Part shown: positions 33,852-44,772 of the stretch, one piece after another
Layout: each line of letters begins with the position of its first letter
Numbering within the stretch: position 1 is the stretch's first letter
From: Gambelia wislizenii
Taxonomy: Eukaryota; Chordata; Lepidosauria; Squamata; Crotaphytidae
Length of the DNA: 64,000 bases
Assembly: GCA_030847615.1 (NCBI GenBank)
Contig: JAUMIR010000003.1
Location: 20,713,001-20,777,000 of the forward strand
Direction of reading: 5' to 3'
Notes under the pieces: generated by a model
Seen by the model: the letters and a program-made list of their open reading frames with translations, nothing else
Databases searched by the model: none
Told to the model about the DNA's origin: nothing
Program-made: the position numbers and the translations under genes

Positions 33852-34844
33852 TGGATGGCGGTGTTTGTCCTGTGGTGCGGGCTGGTAAAGAACTTCCATT
33901 TTCTTCAGGTTGACTTCCAGCCCAAACAGCTCAGCAGCTGTTGTGAAGCAGGATGTTAGGCACTGCAGAGCTGCTTCTGTCTGGGCAACAAGGGCAGCAT
34001 CATCAGCAAAGAGCAGATCACGGACTAGAACTACATAGTTTAGAGCCTTAGTGCGAGCCCTCAGACGGCTTAAGTTAAACAAGCTACCATCAGTACGGTA
34101 ACATATATAGATGCCGTCTTCTCCTTCAAGCTCTGCCATAGCCCTTTGGAGCATCGTGCTAAAGAAGATTGTAAATAAAGTTGGAGCAATAACACACCCT
34201 TGCTTCACTCCATTAGTTATTAGAAAGGGCTCTGAAAGAGCATTGGCATATCTGACTTGACCGCGCTGGCCCTCGTGTAGCAAGATAATCATTTTAAGGA
34301 ATTTGGAGGGACATCCTAGTCTTTCCAGGATCTGCCACAGACGTTTTCTACTCACAGTGTCGAAGGCTTTGGTGAGGTCGACAAATGTTACATAGAGACC
34401 CCTGTTCTGCTCTCTACATTTCTCTTGCAGTTGTCTAAGGGCAAATACCATATCTGTAGTACTCCTATTGACTCTGAAGCCACATTGGCTTTCGGGAAGA
34501 AGTTCTTCTGTAATAGCAGAAGTATCCTTGCAAGGATTTTTTCCAGCAATAGAGAGCAGTGTTATGCCTCAATAGTTTGAGCAATCGGATTTTGCTCCTT
34601 TTTTCTTGTACAGGGTGATGATGACTGCATCTTGGAGATCTGATGGCAGTTCCCTTTTCCCCCAGCAATTCACAAGGAGTTCATGGAATTTATCGTGGAG
34701 TGCATGACCTCCGTGTTTCCAAACTTCAGGTGGGATTCCATCAACTCCAGCTGCCTTGCCGTTTTTCATCTGCTCTATGGCCTTAAGGGTCTCTTCCAAA
34801 GTGGGAGCTATGTCCAATTCATTTTTCATTGGCTTTTGTATCAT
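33852..34844 (-). pseudogene. LINE-X reverse transcriptase domain (inverted part)
   Basis: Two overlapping frames on the minus strand cover the RT of an APE-type LINE. From upstream: 'MKNGKAAGVDGIPPEVWKHG', then 'LPSDLQDAVIITLYKKKGAKS'. After a frameshift near 34,450-34,570 come 'VTFVDLTKAFDTVSRKRLW' (motif A, catalytic Asp intact), 'SEPFLITNGVKQGCVIAPTL' (motif B) and 'RDLLFADDAALVAQ' (motif C, catalytic FADD intact). It ends 'VNLKKMEVLYQPAPQDKHR' close to the target duplication. The N-terminal endonuclease is absent. Clade uncertain: RTE-, Rex1- or L2-related are all possible. Confidence 0.85.
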
Positions 34845-34915
34845 ATGTTGGATAGCTGAGTCTTGGACTACTCAGTTGGCACTAAAGAGACTTTGAAAAT
34901 GTTCAGCCCATCGAT

Positions 34916-35700
34916 TCATTGCCACATTGTCATTGGCAAATCTGTGCTCAAATTCCTTCAGCAGTTCACCTACCTGGGAAGCATCATCTCCTCAGATGCC
35001 AAGACTGACAAAGAGATCAGTCACAAATTATCAAAGGCATATAGCACATTTGGAAGACTTCACAAAAGAATCTGGAGGAGGAGCACAAAAATCAGTGTGT
35101 ATAGAGCCATTGTACTGTCTATTCTCCTTTATGGATCTGAAACATGGGTCATCTATCGCCACCACCTACGACTCCTTGAACACTTTCATCAGTGCTGTCT
35201 ATGCACAATCCTAAATATACACTGGACTGACTATGTAATGAATGTTGCTCTCCTTGAGCAAGCAGGGATCACCAGCATTGAGGCCATGATATTGAGAACA
35301 CAGCTGCGCTGGGCAGGGCATGTTTCTAGGATGGAGGACCATCACTTCCCAAAAACAGTACTCTATGGTGAACTAGCCACGGGTCAGTGTAAGAGGGGTG
35401 CTCCAAAAAGCAATAAAGGACTCCCTGAAACAACATCTCAGGCTCGGCCAAATTGATCACCAACAATGGTCCGCCCTGGCCTCACATTCGGAGGCATGGA
35501 GACACACTATACGCACTGCTGCAGCCTTATTTGAGAACTCATGCCGTACAAGTCTTCTTTCAAGACAAATGACAACGCAGAAAGAATCTCAACCCAGAAA
35601 CATCACACAAGGAGACCTTCTGCTGTGCTTTCTTGTTTATCTCAGATTGGCCTTTTTAGTCATCAGCGCGCTTGCAGAAAGCGCAGGATGAGTCCTTCCT
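34916..35700 (+). pseudogene. LINE-X ORF2 C-terminal region
   Basis: Plus-strand frame (197 codons from 34,863) includes 'QQFTYLGSIISSDAKTDKEI', 'STKISVYRAIVLSILLYGSE', 'RTQLRWAGHVSRMEDHHFPK' and 'GQCKRGAPK'. The first 18 codons of that frame are actually antisense to the inverted half, so the true start of LINE-X coding is near 34,916. A frameshift at about 35,405 moves the last part, including the damaged Cys-rich C-terminal motif, to another frame. Confidence 0.8.
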
Positions 35701-36508
35701 GAATCTTCATTTGCGAAGAAAAGCCAGAGAGCAGGAGTGCAAAAAGTGTAGCCAAAAAGTGTAGCCTGCAAGTGATGCATGACACCCAATGACAATCTGT
35801 GTACCCTGTGTACCCTCAGCACCTCAAAATGTTTTTATTTTTATGTTTTAAAAATGCACCAAATTACTTCCTAATACGCCAGGGTCACATCCTGTATGAC
35901 CTACATTTCCTGCATCTAAAAGATCCCAGATCACTCTCTATCAGAAAATTGCACCACATAACCCCTAAGGGTATGAAAGACATTTTGGTGCAAAAATTAG
36001 GTCCTAATAAATATACTTCTTTACTGTGATTTTTGGATTTTTTTTAACAGAACAACACAACTATTTTCATAGAATCATAGATTTGGAAGAGACCACTGGG
36101 GCCATCCAGTCCAATCCCCTGCCATGCAGGAATAAATAATCAAAGTATTCCCGACAGATCGCCATCCAGCCTCTGCTTAAAAACCTCCTAAGAAGGAGAC
36201 TCCACCACACTCTGAAACAGTGCATTCCACTGACAAACAGCTCTTATGGTCAGGAAGTCTTTCCAAAGGTTTAGATGGAATCTCTTTTCCTGTAGTTTGA
36301 GTCCATTGCTATGTGTCCTAGTCTCTGGAACCCCAGAAAACAAGCTTGCTCCATCCTCAATATGACATCCCTTCAAATATTTAAACATGGCTATCATGTC
36401 CCCTCTTATCTTTCTCTTCCCCAGGCTAAACATACCCAGCTGTCTAAGCCACTCCTCATAGGGCATGGCTTATAGACCTCCTACTTTTTTGATCACCCTC
36501 TTCTGGAC

Positions 36509-37265
36509 ATAGAATTGCAGAGTTGGAAGAGACCACGAGGGCCATCCAGTCCAACCCCCCTGCCACGCAGGAAATCTTGATCAAAGCATCCCCGACAGAT
36601 GGCCATCCAGCCTCTGTCTAAAGACCTCCAAGGAAGGAGACCCCACCACGCTCCGAGGGAGTGTGTTCCACTGCCGAACAGCTCTTACTGTCAAAAAGTT
36701 CCTCCTTATGTTGAGGTGGAATCTCTGTTCCTGGAGCTTGCATCCATTGCTCCGTGTTCCAGTCTCTGGAGCAGCAGAAAACAAGCCCGCTCCATCCTCA
36801 GCGTGACATCCCTTCAAATACTTAAACAGGGCTATCATATCGCCTCTTAACCGTCTTTTTTCCAGGCTAAACATACCCAGCTCCCTAAGTCTCTCCTCAT
36901 AAGGCATCGTTTCCAGACCTTTCACCATTTTAGTTGCCCTTCTCTGGAGACGCTCCAATTTGTCAATATCCTTTCTGAATTGTGGTGCCCAGAACTGGAC
37001 ACAGTATTCTAAGTGAGGTCTGACCAAGGCAGAATAGAGTGGCACTATTACTTCCCTTGATCTGGACACTATACTTCTATTGATACAGCCCAAAATTGCA
37101 TTGGCCTTTTTAGCTGCCGCATCACACTGTTGGCTCATGTTCAACTTGTGGTCTACTAGGACTCCTAGATCCCTTTCGCACGTAGTCTCATTCAGCCAGG
37201 TCTCTCCCATCCTATATTTATGCATTTCATTTTTCCCCCTAAATGCAGTACTTTACATTTCCATT
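36509..37265 (-). mobile_element. CR1 LINE (inner, young), nested in an older CR1
   Basis: Begins within the 3' repeat ('ATAGAATTGCAGAGTTGG') and ends after 'AATGCAGTACTTTACATTTC', followed by 'CATTTACATTTACA' filler before the outer CR1 resumes. Very similar to 8,308-9,080. Only about 3 bp could be target duplication. Confidence 0.9.
36581..37225 (-). pseudogene. CR1 ORF2 C-terminal fragment (open, 214 codons)
   Basis: Starts just after the RT catalytic box: 'MHKYRMGETWLNETTCERDL', 'HKLNMSQQCDAAAKKANAIL', 'RPHLEYCVQFWAPQFRKDID', ending 'SLEVFRQRLDGHLSGML'. No stops. It lacks the endonuclease and the catalytic RT motifs. It differs from the 8.4 kb copy by few residues, which supports a recent shared source. 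Confidence 0.9.
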
Positions 37266-37511
37266 TACATTTACACATTCCAGCTTCTCAATATCCACTT
37301 GAATTGTGATGCTCAGAACCAGACACAGTATTCCAGGTGAGGTCTGACTAAAGCAGAATAGAGTAGCACTATTATTTCCCTTGATCTAGAAAATATATAT
37401 TCCTATTGATGCAACTTAGAATTGCATTGGCTTTTTTAGCTGCCACATTACACTGCTTACTCATGTTCAGTTGGTGATCCACTAAGATGCCTATATCCCT
37501 TCAATTATAGT

Positions 37512-37515
<4 letters not shown>

Positions 37516-37548
<33 letters not shown>

Positions 37549-37690
37549 CTTTAAGTCCCTGTCAACTTTCATGGGGTTTTCCTAGATAAGGAAGACTCAG
37601 AAGTGGTTTTGCCAGTTCTTTCCTCTGAAATATAGCCCAAAGCACCAGGTATTCACTGGTGGTCTCCCATCCAAGCAGCAATAATTCCTA
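37516..37690 (-). repeat. (TG)n microsatellite and degraded SINE
   Basis: (TG)n at 37,516-37,544 continues into 'CAACTTTCATGGGGTTTTCC', 'AGAAGTGGTTTTGCCAGTTC' and 'GGTATTCACTGGTGGTCTCC', which read as a decayed minus-strand Sauria-type SINE with its 3' tail at the microsatellite. Confidence 0.6.
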
Positions 37691-37899
37691 AATACATGCA
37701 CTTAAAATTCATGAAGAGGAAATCAAAATCATCTCTATGTAAGTGTGAATAAGATCAAAGCCTTAGAGATAATAGGTGCTCACCTAAGACGTTTTAAATC
37801 TATCAATAAATACTAGTCATGGTGATGCCGATTACAGAACTTCTATATTAGGAGGCAGTAGAAGTCAATGAATAGCAGTGGTTGGACTTCAACAATGGG

Positions 37900-38035
37900 A
37901 GAGGGCCACTGCCTTCTAGTTGCAATGGCTTTCTAGGTTAGACATTTTGGGAAACAGGATGTTGAACTAAGGTAGACTCCTTGGTCTGGTTCAGCAGGAC
38001 CCTTCTATTCTTGTGCATTTCAAATGTATTGACTA
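37900..38035 (+). repeat. dispersed squamate repeat, 3' end
   Basis: 'GGAAACAGGATGTTGAACTA', 'CTTGGTCTGGTTCAGCAGGA' and 'CCCTTCTATTCTTGTG' match the common '...GATCCAGCAGGGCTCTTCTTATG' ending of a repeat whose start is seen at 8,240 and 21,205. Confidence 0.5.
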
Positions 38036-38920
38036 ATCTAATTACTCAAGAACAGCAGGACCTACTCAGAAGCTGCTTAGCTATTTAACTCCCTTTTGAC
38101 AGTAACTTGCCAATGTCTGAGGTTGGACCTCTTTCAGAAACCTAGTAAGACCAAATAATCATTAAAGAAGGTATGGTCAGATGTTCATTTCTAAGCTAAA
38201 TGTTTTCAAGTCTGACCATTTCATCTTCAATTGTCCTAAGGAGGCTACTTATACTGGTACAGTTGATTTGCCACATGCTGCTAACCTTCACTTGGAGCAT
38301 GTGCATTGCTTTTTCATTCCATAAAAGATACATTCATTAGCCTGATTCCTGGAATTGGCTTTAATTAAAAGAGAACAAGTTAACCTTAGGCACCTGTGCA
38401 AACTGCAAACCATGTCAAGCAACAAATAAGAAACCATGCTGACATTTAATGCAGAGTAAAGCTCTGTTTCCTGTGTTTAACCTCCTTTCTATGAAACAAA
38501 GTTCAATAGTAGTGGCATTAAATGAAAGTCCTCAGTGTGGAAACGTCCATACTTTTAACTTTGTTCTTCCACCCCAACTGAAAATCAGTTCCTGCTTATA
38601 ATGAGTTCAACCCAGTATTTCTTAGAGGTAGCAACTTTAACATGCCTATACTCAGTAGTTGCTAGTTGGTATCTCTCTCTCTAAGTTTAGGCACAGTATG
38701 TATTCATGTTATTTTATGTTTGTTGGTCTTAACCACACCCTCACTCCTCCTGCATCAGTTAGTCTGTGATTAGAGTTTCTTCACCCTCTATTTTGTAGTC
38801 TGCAGTTCTCCCTCTATCCTCTATATTGGAAGAGCACATGGTACAGAGGCTCTTGCCATGAGATTTTATGACATCTTTAGGATTTCTAAGTAAACATACT
38901 TCATATATTTTTACAGAGAA
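38036..38920. other. no gene; apparently single-copy
   Basis: No repeat similarity seen. Balanced composition with blocks such as 'GGCTTTAATTAAAAGAGAAC' (about 38,358). A candidate for comparison with other reptiles. Confidence 0.45.
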
Positions 38921-38923
38921 GGC

Positions 38924-39305
38924 TAAGGGCTTATCTACACAGGTTAAATACCCTGGCTTTCTCCTGTCCCAGTGCCCTGCAGTCCTAATGATGCAGGGCA
39001 TTTCCCCTGTTCTGCCGCTGGGCAGTCCTCACCCCCACATAGGGCAGATACAGGGCTGAGATGGGGGCAAACCGGTGTAGGGCTCGGTAAAGCATTATAG
39101 CAAAATACCCATTCAAATCTGTTACCACTGGCCAAATCCTGGATCAGTCCCTGTGTGTCCACAGGAGCCCAAAACATGGATAGGGCTCTCTCTGCCACCA
39201 CCAGCTCTCTGGCTCTCCTGGAAGCCAGGCAAAGGTCCCACAGCATGTGACCAGGCATCGATCACACAATGGGGGTGTCATTACTGTGCAGATTAAGGCT
39301 GGCAC
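38924..39305. mobile_element. non-autonomous DNA element, 'GGGCTTGTCTACA' family, copy 4
   Basis: 'TAAGGGCTTATCTACACAGG' at the left; 'TGCAGTCCTAATGATGCAGG', 'CAGCATGTGACCAGGC', ending near 'TGTGCAGATTAAGGC'. About 380 bp, shorter than the others. Confidence 0.65.
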
Positions 39306-39654
39306 TGCCACTTCAGAGAGACAGAGGGTCATGAATAGCCATCATGAGATAACAAATTACCCCAATTTTACAGATCCTGACTTGTCCAGATTTTGTGTGG
39401 GCTTTCCATGGGCACTAGTGCTTTGCATAACAAGAGGAGATCATCCATCCATTTCAGATGAATCTTTCAATTTGAACACCCAACCTTTTGTTGCTGGCAC
39501 TGTTGAATTCTTCAATCCTTGTGCATATAATAGACTAACTGCAGTTGCCATATATCTCAAAAGTTTTCCATGGTTCTTCTTCAATTTTTCCATCCATCAA
39601 ACCCAAAAGAAAGAGTGTGGGCTTAAACTGAATATTCACTTTTTAAATCCTCTG

Positions 39655-41575
39655 TATTAAACCCAAAACTTCTTAGCCTTTGCACGTGTCCTTCTGCCAA
39701 TGTTTGAATGGCATGTAATTAGTCAGTATTGGTATCATCTGGAATAAAAATATCATTCTGGGCAATAAATCCTTCTTGATTTCATTCCATACTTTAACAT
39801 AATTATTCTGGTATAACATACTGTTCACAGTTGTCATGGTGGTACCTAAATATATAACTTTTCCCTCAATCTTAAAGGCCAACTTGATCATATAGACCTA
39901 TACATTCCAAACGATTTTCCAAAACAATGACCAAATCATCTGAAAAGGTCCTTAATTTGTGTGTGTGTGTATGTGTGTGTGTGTGTATCCTTCCTTGATT
40001 CTCTTATCTTGTCTTATGGTCCTATATAAGGTCTCCACAACTCAAATAAATAAAAGTGGAGATAATGTCCCAATTCTCTCTTGTATTTCTACAGACATTC
40101 TTTGGCTTTCTCTACCTAAATTTTCTTTGTTTAATGTAAATGTTCCAATTTCTCCCATCTAAAAGAAATACTCTTCTGTTTCAACTTATCTGTCACAAAG
40201 CCATATTATCTTCTCTTACATAGAATTCTGATAGACATATCCTTCAAAATGATCATCTCCCTCTCCTCCATCATGAAAACTTTTTTATAAAGTAGTTGTA
40301 GAATTTGATCCAGTCTGCTTTTTAGTAAACTGAAAAATCACATCCCTTGGCAAATTTCTCCATCTTGCCTCCCATGAATTCACTCAATAAATGTGATTCA
40401 TTTCGATCTGCATTACTTCCCTCTCTTTTCCAGAAATTTTGCCAATTCATCCATAATTCTTCCTCTCAAATCTTCATTTTGTTGTTCGGGAATCAATCTG
40501 AACTTCAGCCAGGATTCTTTCTTCCTTAACTCTAGTAAGGACAAGGTGTCCAAATCTCATTCTCATTTTTTATCCAGCTTCTACATCTTCTCCTCCAAAG
40601 TGTATACCTTTTCAGTTATCTGGTTCAATTCTGTTGTTGTGTGATTTAATGATTGTTTCACTTCTTTCAGTTCTATTCTAAATTCCTGTTTTATTCCATC
40701 TGAGATTTTTCCATCTGCAATTTTATGGCTTTCAACTCCTCTAGTATTTTCTGTGACATATCTGGTAACTGAAGTGATCCCCTTCTTGCCTCAAGTGATC
40801 TGGTCTTAGAGCTAACACTTGTATTCATTTTTAAAACAACACAAGGTTTTTTGCCGTTGCACTTATTCCTTTGGCCACAAGGTGGCAATCATCAACAATA
40901 AATCTCTATGTGGCTTCTGCTTACAGTGCTCAAGTACACAGTGTAATCTTCGCTGCAGAGGCTTTCAATAGTTGCAGACTCATAGTAGCCTATATTTGTT
41001 CTTATGACACCAATCCAGGTAAACATTTGTGTTCTCATTCTGGGAAAGTTTGTTTTTAACCATATAGGCAGTTAGTAATTCTTGCCTTTATAACTTTCTT
41101 TAAAAATTCCAAAATCTTTTAATCTTTTTGCTCATAATCTAATGTTTCTTTTAAAGTTCAAAGTCAGTTATTATCCATGCTCTTTTATCACATGAAGAAG
41201 GGCATTACCTGAAGCATTAGCATCACACTGGTCCAGAAAGCCTCTTTAAAATAATCCAAATTTTATAATCCATAAGTTTCACAAGTGGCTTTGTGCAGAT
41301 CTAGTGCCTGTTTCACAATGGGGCACTCTTTGCCACACAAACCCTGCTCCCTTGACATCTCATCATTGTCAAATGGTGATCTGGCCAAGATCCAGGTTTC
41401 TCGACCCTCGTTGGCAAACCCCAAGTCCCCTTTTATGTCCAGGGGGACATTCAGCTGATCAAACATGAGTGCAACTGGCAATGGTGTGAAAAGCGTCCTT
41501 CTGTTGGAGAGCACTTACAAGAGGTAGTGAACCGCCATTTGGCTATCCGGAAGTCTCCATCTTACAAATACTAAT
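39655..41575 (-). mobile_element. L1 LINE with 5' end but large internal deletion
   Basis: On the minus strand: a 5' UTR-like region (about 41,575 to 40,900) whose start has 'AAGATGGAGACTTCCGG' and 'AAATGGCGG', YY1- and ETS-like. Next an ORF1 coiled-coil piece 'LEELKAIKLQMEKSQ' (40,888-40,340). Then, without the endonuclease, a degenerate RT with 'FSDDLVIVLEN' at about 39,950 and 'VWNEIKKDLLPRMIFLFQMI'. A (TG)n tract at 39,957-39,988 interrupts it. Both ORFs are broken. Confidence 0.65.
40340..40888 (-). pseudogene. L1 ORF1 fragment
   Basis: The open part (65 codons, 40,691-40,888) ends in 'LEELKAIKLQMEKSQME'. Continuing in a shifted frame: 'ELNQITEKVYTLEEKM', a heptad pattern as in the ORF1p coiled coil, then 'MNWQNFWKREGSNADR'. 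ORF1p is the RNA-binding chaperone of L1. The central RRM is not recognisable and several stops are present. Confidence 0.5.
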
Positions 41576-42592
41576 ATGTCTGCTTCTGGGATACACTACA
41601 TCTTTCACATTTTCAAACAAAATTGAATGGAATTAATTTCTTTTAAAAGTGGCAATTGTAAATCATCAATATAAATATATGTGGATTTATTTATTTATTT
41701 GAATAGCTCTACTAAGAAATTTAAGTTCGTGAATTTTGGTGTATATATATGAACCATATAAAATTGTCGCCCTTCCCTAAACTTGTTCACTTGAAAATGT
41801 GATAACCATTGGCTATGTCACTGTTACTTAGGGCTGTCTTTGCACTTGGACAGCAATTTATGCAGTTAAGCTATTTTATTAGTATCTCATCCTCCAGTGA
41901 TGTTAATGCAACTTCATTTTGACTTTGAGACCTTAAAAAGCACAGAGAGTATGAAATGTAGCTGCTTGTCATATATATCAATGCACAAAAAGATTAACTG
42001 GACTGATGATGCCATAGGCAATTCACTCTTCAGCAAGGAGATCTTATTAATATAGATGAGTAAGAGTACTTAGCTATTACAGTCGTATTCAAATGTGAAT
42101 GTCACACCCAGATGAGTCTGTGCTTTAAACCTTCAGTAAGTCCACCTTGCTCTTGCTGGTCCCATTAGAGAAGTAATGGGAAGGAAAATGGCATAGGGCT
42201 TCTATAATGGATGAAAAAATCAACCTATCCCTGGAAAAAAAGCAGTCTGGTTTCATCATCTATGTTGCTGATTCCCATAAGAAGAAGAAAACTATTTCAG
42301 AATTTGTAGTAACTGAGACAGAGCATGTAAAAAGGGAAGGTACAATGTTCACAGAGTTGCTTTAGAGGTAAAGCTCCTGTTTTTAATTCAGAAGATCCCA
42401 GTGCCCATTCCTTGCAACTCCCATTAAAATTATCAGATTGCAGCTGATAGGAAAGATACTGCAGAAGGTCTGCCAGCCAAAATATACAATACTGAACATG
42501 ACAAATATATAGATGCTCAGATCTCTATAAGACAAATTCTTACAATGTATTTTTCTACTAAAGCATAATTCCCACCAAGAACACTATTCTTA
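41576..42592. other. no gene or repeat recognised
   Basis: AT-rich, with no signature. Confidence 0.45.
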
Positions 42593-42674
42593 GACGTTGT
42601 TGTAATGTGCCTTCAGATCATTTCTGACTTATGGCATCCCTAAGGTGGACTACAGCATTTTGTTGGCAAGATTT
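42593..42674 (-). mobile_element. Sauria-type SINE tail, interrupted by CR1
   Basis: 'GTTGTTGTAATGTGCCTTCA', 'CATTTCTGACTTATGGCATC', 'TTGTTGGCAAGATTTCATAG' is the reverse complement of the SINE/RTE 3' tail. The CR1 3' end starts directly at TCATAGAA (42,675). Confidence 0.7.
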
Positions 42675-42746
42675 CATAGAATCATAGAATTGAAAGAGAT
42701 CACAAGGGGCATCCAATCCAACCCCCTGCCATGCAGGAATAAACAA

Positions 42747-44436
42747 TCAAAGCATTCCTGACAGATGGCCATGCAGCCTCCCTTTAAAAACCTCCAAAGA
42801 AGAAGACTCCAGCACACTATGAGGCAGTGTATTCCACAGCCGAAAAGCTCTTACTGTCAGGATGTTCATTCTAATGTTTAGGTGGAATTTCTTTTCCTGT
42901 AGTTTGGACCCATTGCTCTGTTTCCTCGACTCTGGAGCAGCAGAAAACAAGCTTGCTCCATCCTCAATATGACATCCTTTCAAATATTTAACTATCATAC
43001 CACTTAACCCCTTAACCTTTTCTTCTCCAGGCAAAACATACTCAGCTCCCTAAGCCACTCCTCATAGGGCATGGCTTCCACACCTTCCACAATCCTGGTT
43101 GCCCTCCTCTGGACATCTTCCAGCTTCTCAATATCCTTCTGGAATTGTGGTGCCCAGAACTGGAGACAGTATTCCAGGTAAGGTATGACCAAAGCAGAAT
43201 AGAGCGGCACTATTACTTCCCTTGATCTAGACACTATACTCCTACTAATGCAGCCTAGAATCGCATTGGCTTTCTTTGCTGCTGCATCACTCTGCTGACT
43301 CATGTTCAGCTTGTGGTCCACTAAGACTCCTAGATCTTTTTCACATGTACTGCCCTCAAGCCATATGTCACCCATCCTATATAGGTGCATTTCATTTTTA
43401 GTGCCCAAGTGTAGTATCCAACATTTCTCCCTGATGAAATTCATTTTGTTAGTTTTGGCCCAGCTATCTAATCTGTTGAGGTCATTTTTGATTCTGATCC
43501 TGTTCTCTGGGGTATTAGCTACCCCTCCTAATTTGGTGTCATCTGCAAACTTGATAAGCATACCCTCTATTCCCTCATCCACGTCATTGATAAAGATGTT
43601 GAATAGCACTGGGTGCAGGACAGAACCCTGTGGCACCCCGCTGGTCACTTCCCTCCAGGATGAAGAGGAGCCATTGGTGACTACCCTTTGGGTTTGGTTA
43701 GCCAACCTAATTGGGTTTGGTCAGCCAACCTAATTACAAATCCACTTAACAGTTGCATTGTCTAGCCCACAGGTTGCTAACGTTTTTGCAAGAATATCAT
43801 GGGAGACCTTGTCAAAAGTGTTACTGAAATCAAGATATACTGCATCCACTGTGTTCCCTTCATCTATCGAGTTTCTAACCCTATCAAAAAAAGAGATGAG
43901 ATTAGTCTGGCATGACTTGTTTTTGAGAAATCCATGTTGACTTTTTGTGATCACAGCATTCCTTTCTAAGTGGTCACAAACTGTCTGCTTAATGATCTAC
44001 TCTAGAATCTTTCCTAGTATTGATGTCAGGCTGACTGGGTGGTAATTATTTGGGTCTTCTTCTTCCCCCTTTTTAAAGACTGGGACAACATTTGCTTTCC
44101 TCCAGTCTGCTGGGTCCTCTCCAGTTCTCTAGAAATTCTCAAAGATTATTGACAGTGGTTCTGAGATTACTTCTGCCAGTTCTTTTAGTACCCTTGGATG
44201 AAGTTCATCTGGCCCTGGAGACTTTGAACTCATTTATACTGGCCAGGTATTCCTGAACATCCTCTACAAATTCTGTGTTGTATTTCCCCTACTGCATCAT
44301 CTGCTCTGTCTTCCCCAGGCTGAGCACTGTTCCCACTTTTGGAGAAGACTGAAGCAAAGAAGGTGTTAAGTAGTTCTGCCTTTTCTCTGTCCCCTGTTAG
44401 CCTTTCACCATCTTCTCCTTGCAGCGGCCCTACCAT
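42747..44436 (-). pseudogene. CR1 ORF2, reverse transcriptase and C-terminus
   Basis: Pieces: 44,436-44,230 ('LQGEDGERLTGDREKAELLN' linker); 43,954-43,730 with 'QHGFLKNKSCQTNLISFFDR' and motif A 'VDAVYLDFSNTFDKVSHDIL' (catalytic Asp kept); then 43,705-43,004 with motif B 'SGVPQGSVLHPVLFNIFIND' (Gly to His after L) and catalytic 'IKFADDTKLGGVANT'; then 43,034-42,747, the C-terminal end 'LEVFKGRLHGHLSGML'. A 23-bp tandem duplication at 43,690-43,735 breaks the frame between motifs A and B. Confidence 0.9.
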
Positions 44437-44772
44437 TTCCTTGTTCTTCCTTTTGCTACAGACATACCCAAAAAGCCCTTTTTATTCTTTTTTACCTCTC
44501 TAGCAAGCCTGAGCTCCAGCTGAGCTTTTGCTTTTCTGATTTTGCCCATACACGAGCTGGCTATTTGTTTGAATTTTTCTTTGGTGATTTCTCCCTTTTT
44601 TCCATTTCTTGTACATGTTCCTTTAAAGTCTTAGCTCATTTAAAAATTCTTTAGACATCTCTACTGGTTCCTTTAGATGCCTTTCATTTTTCTTCCTCAT
44701 TGGAACTGTTTGAAGTTGTGTTCAGTATCTCACTTTTTAGAAACTCCCTTCCTTCATGAATTCATTTCTCTT

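Larger units (their letters stand above)
33843..35739. mobile_element. LINE-X, twin-primed (5' half inverted), with 9-bp target duplication
   Basis: GCAGGAGTG occurs at 33,843-33,851 and 35,731-35,739 and bounds the insertion. 33,852 to about 34,915 is RT sequence in minus orientation. From about 34,916 to 35,730 the C-terminal region and 3' UTR are in plus orientation. The inverted part ends in element coordinates where the plus part begins (compare 59,880-59,895), as expected for twin-priming inversion. The 3' end is 'GAAGAAAAGCCAGAGA'. It is preserved much better than the full-length copy in its RT motifs. Confidence 0.9.
36064..37510 (-). mobile_element. CR1 LINE (outer), interrupted by a second CR1
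   Basis: Outer copy: 36,064-36,508 with the TCATAGAATCATAGA 3' end, then 37,270-37,510 continuing upstream in the element ('TTCCAGCTTCTCAATATCC', 'GATCTAGAAAATATATATTC', 'ATTGCATTGGCTTTTTTAGC'). The coding fragment reads 'LRQLGMFSLGKRKIRGDMIA'. The subfamily is older than the inserted copy. Confidence 0.9.

Noticed and set aside
33843..35739. Two independent LINE insertions head to head
   Set aside because: The halves are adjacent in element coordinates and share one pair of 9-bp flanks, which fits a single twin-primed event better.
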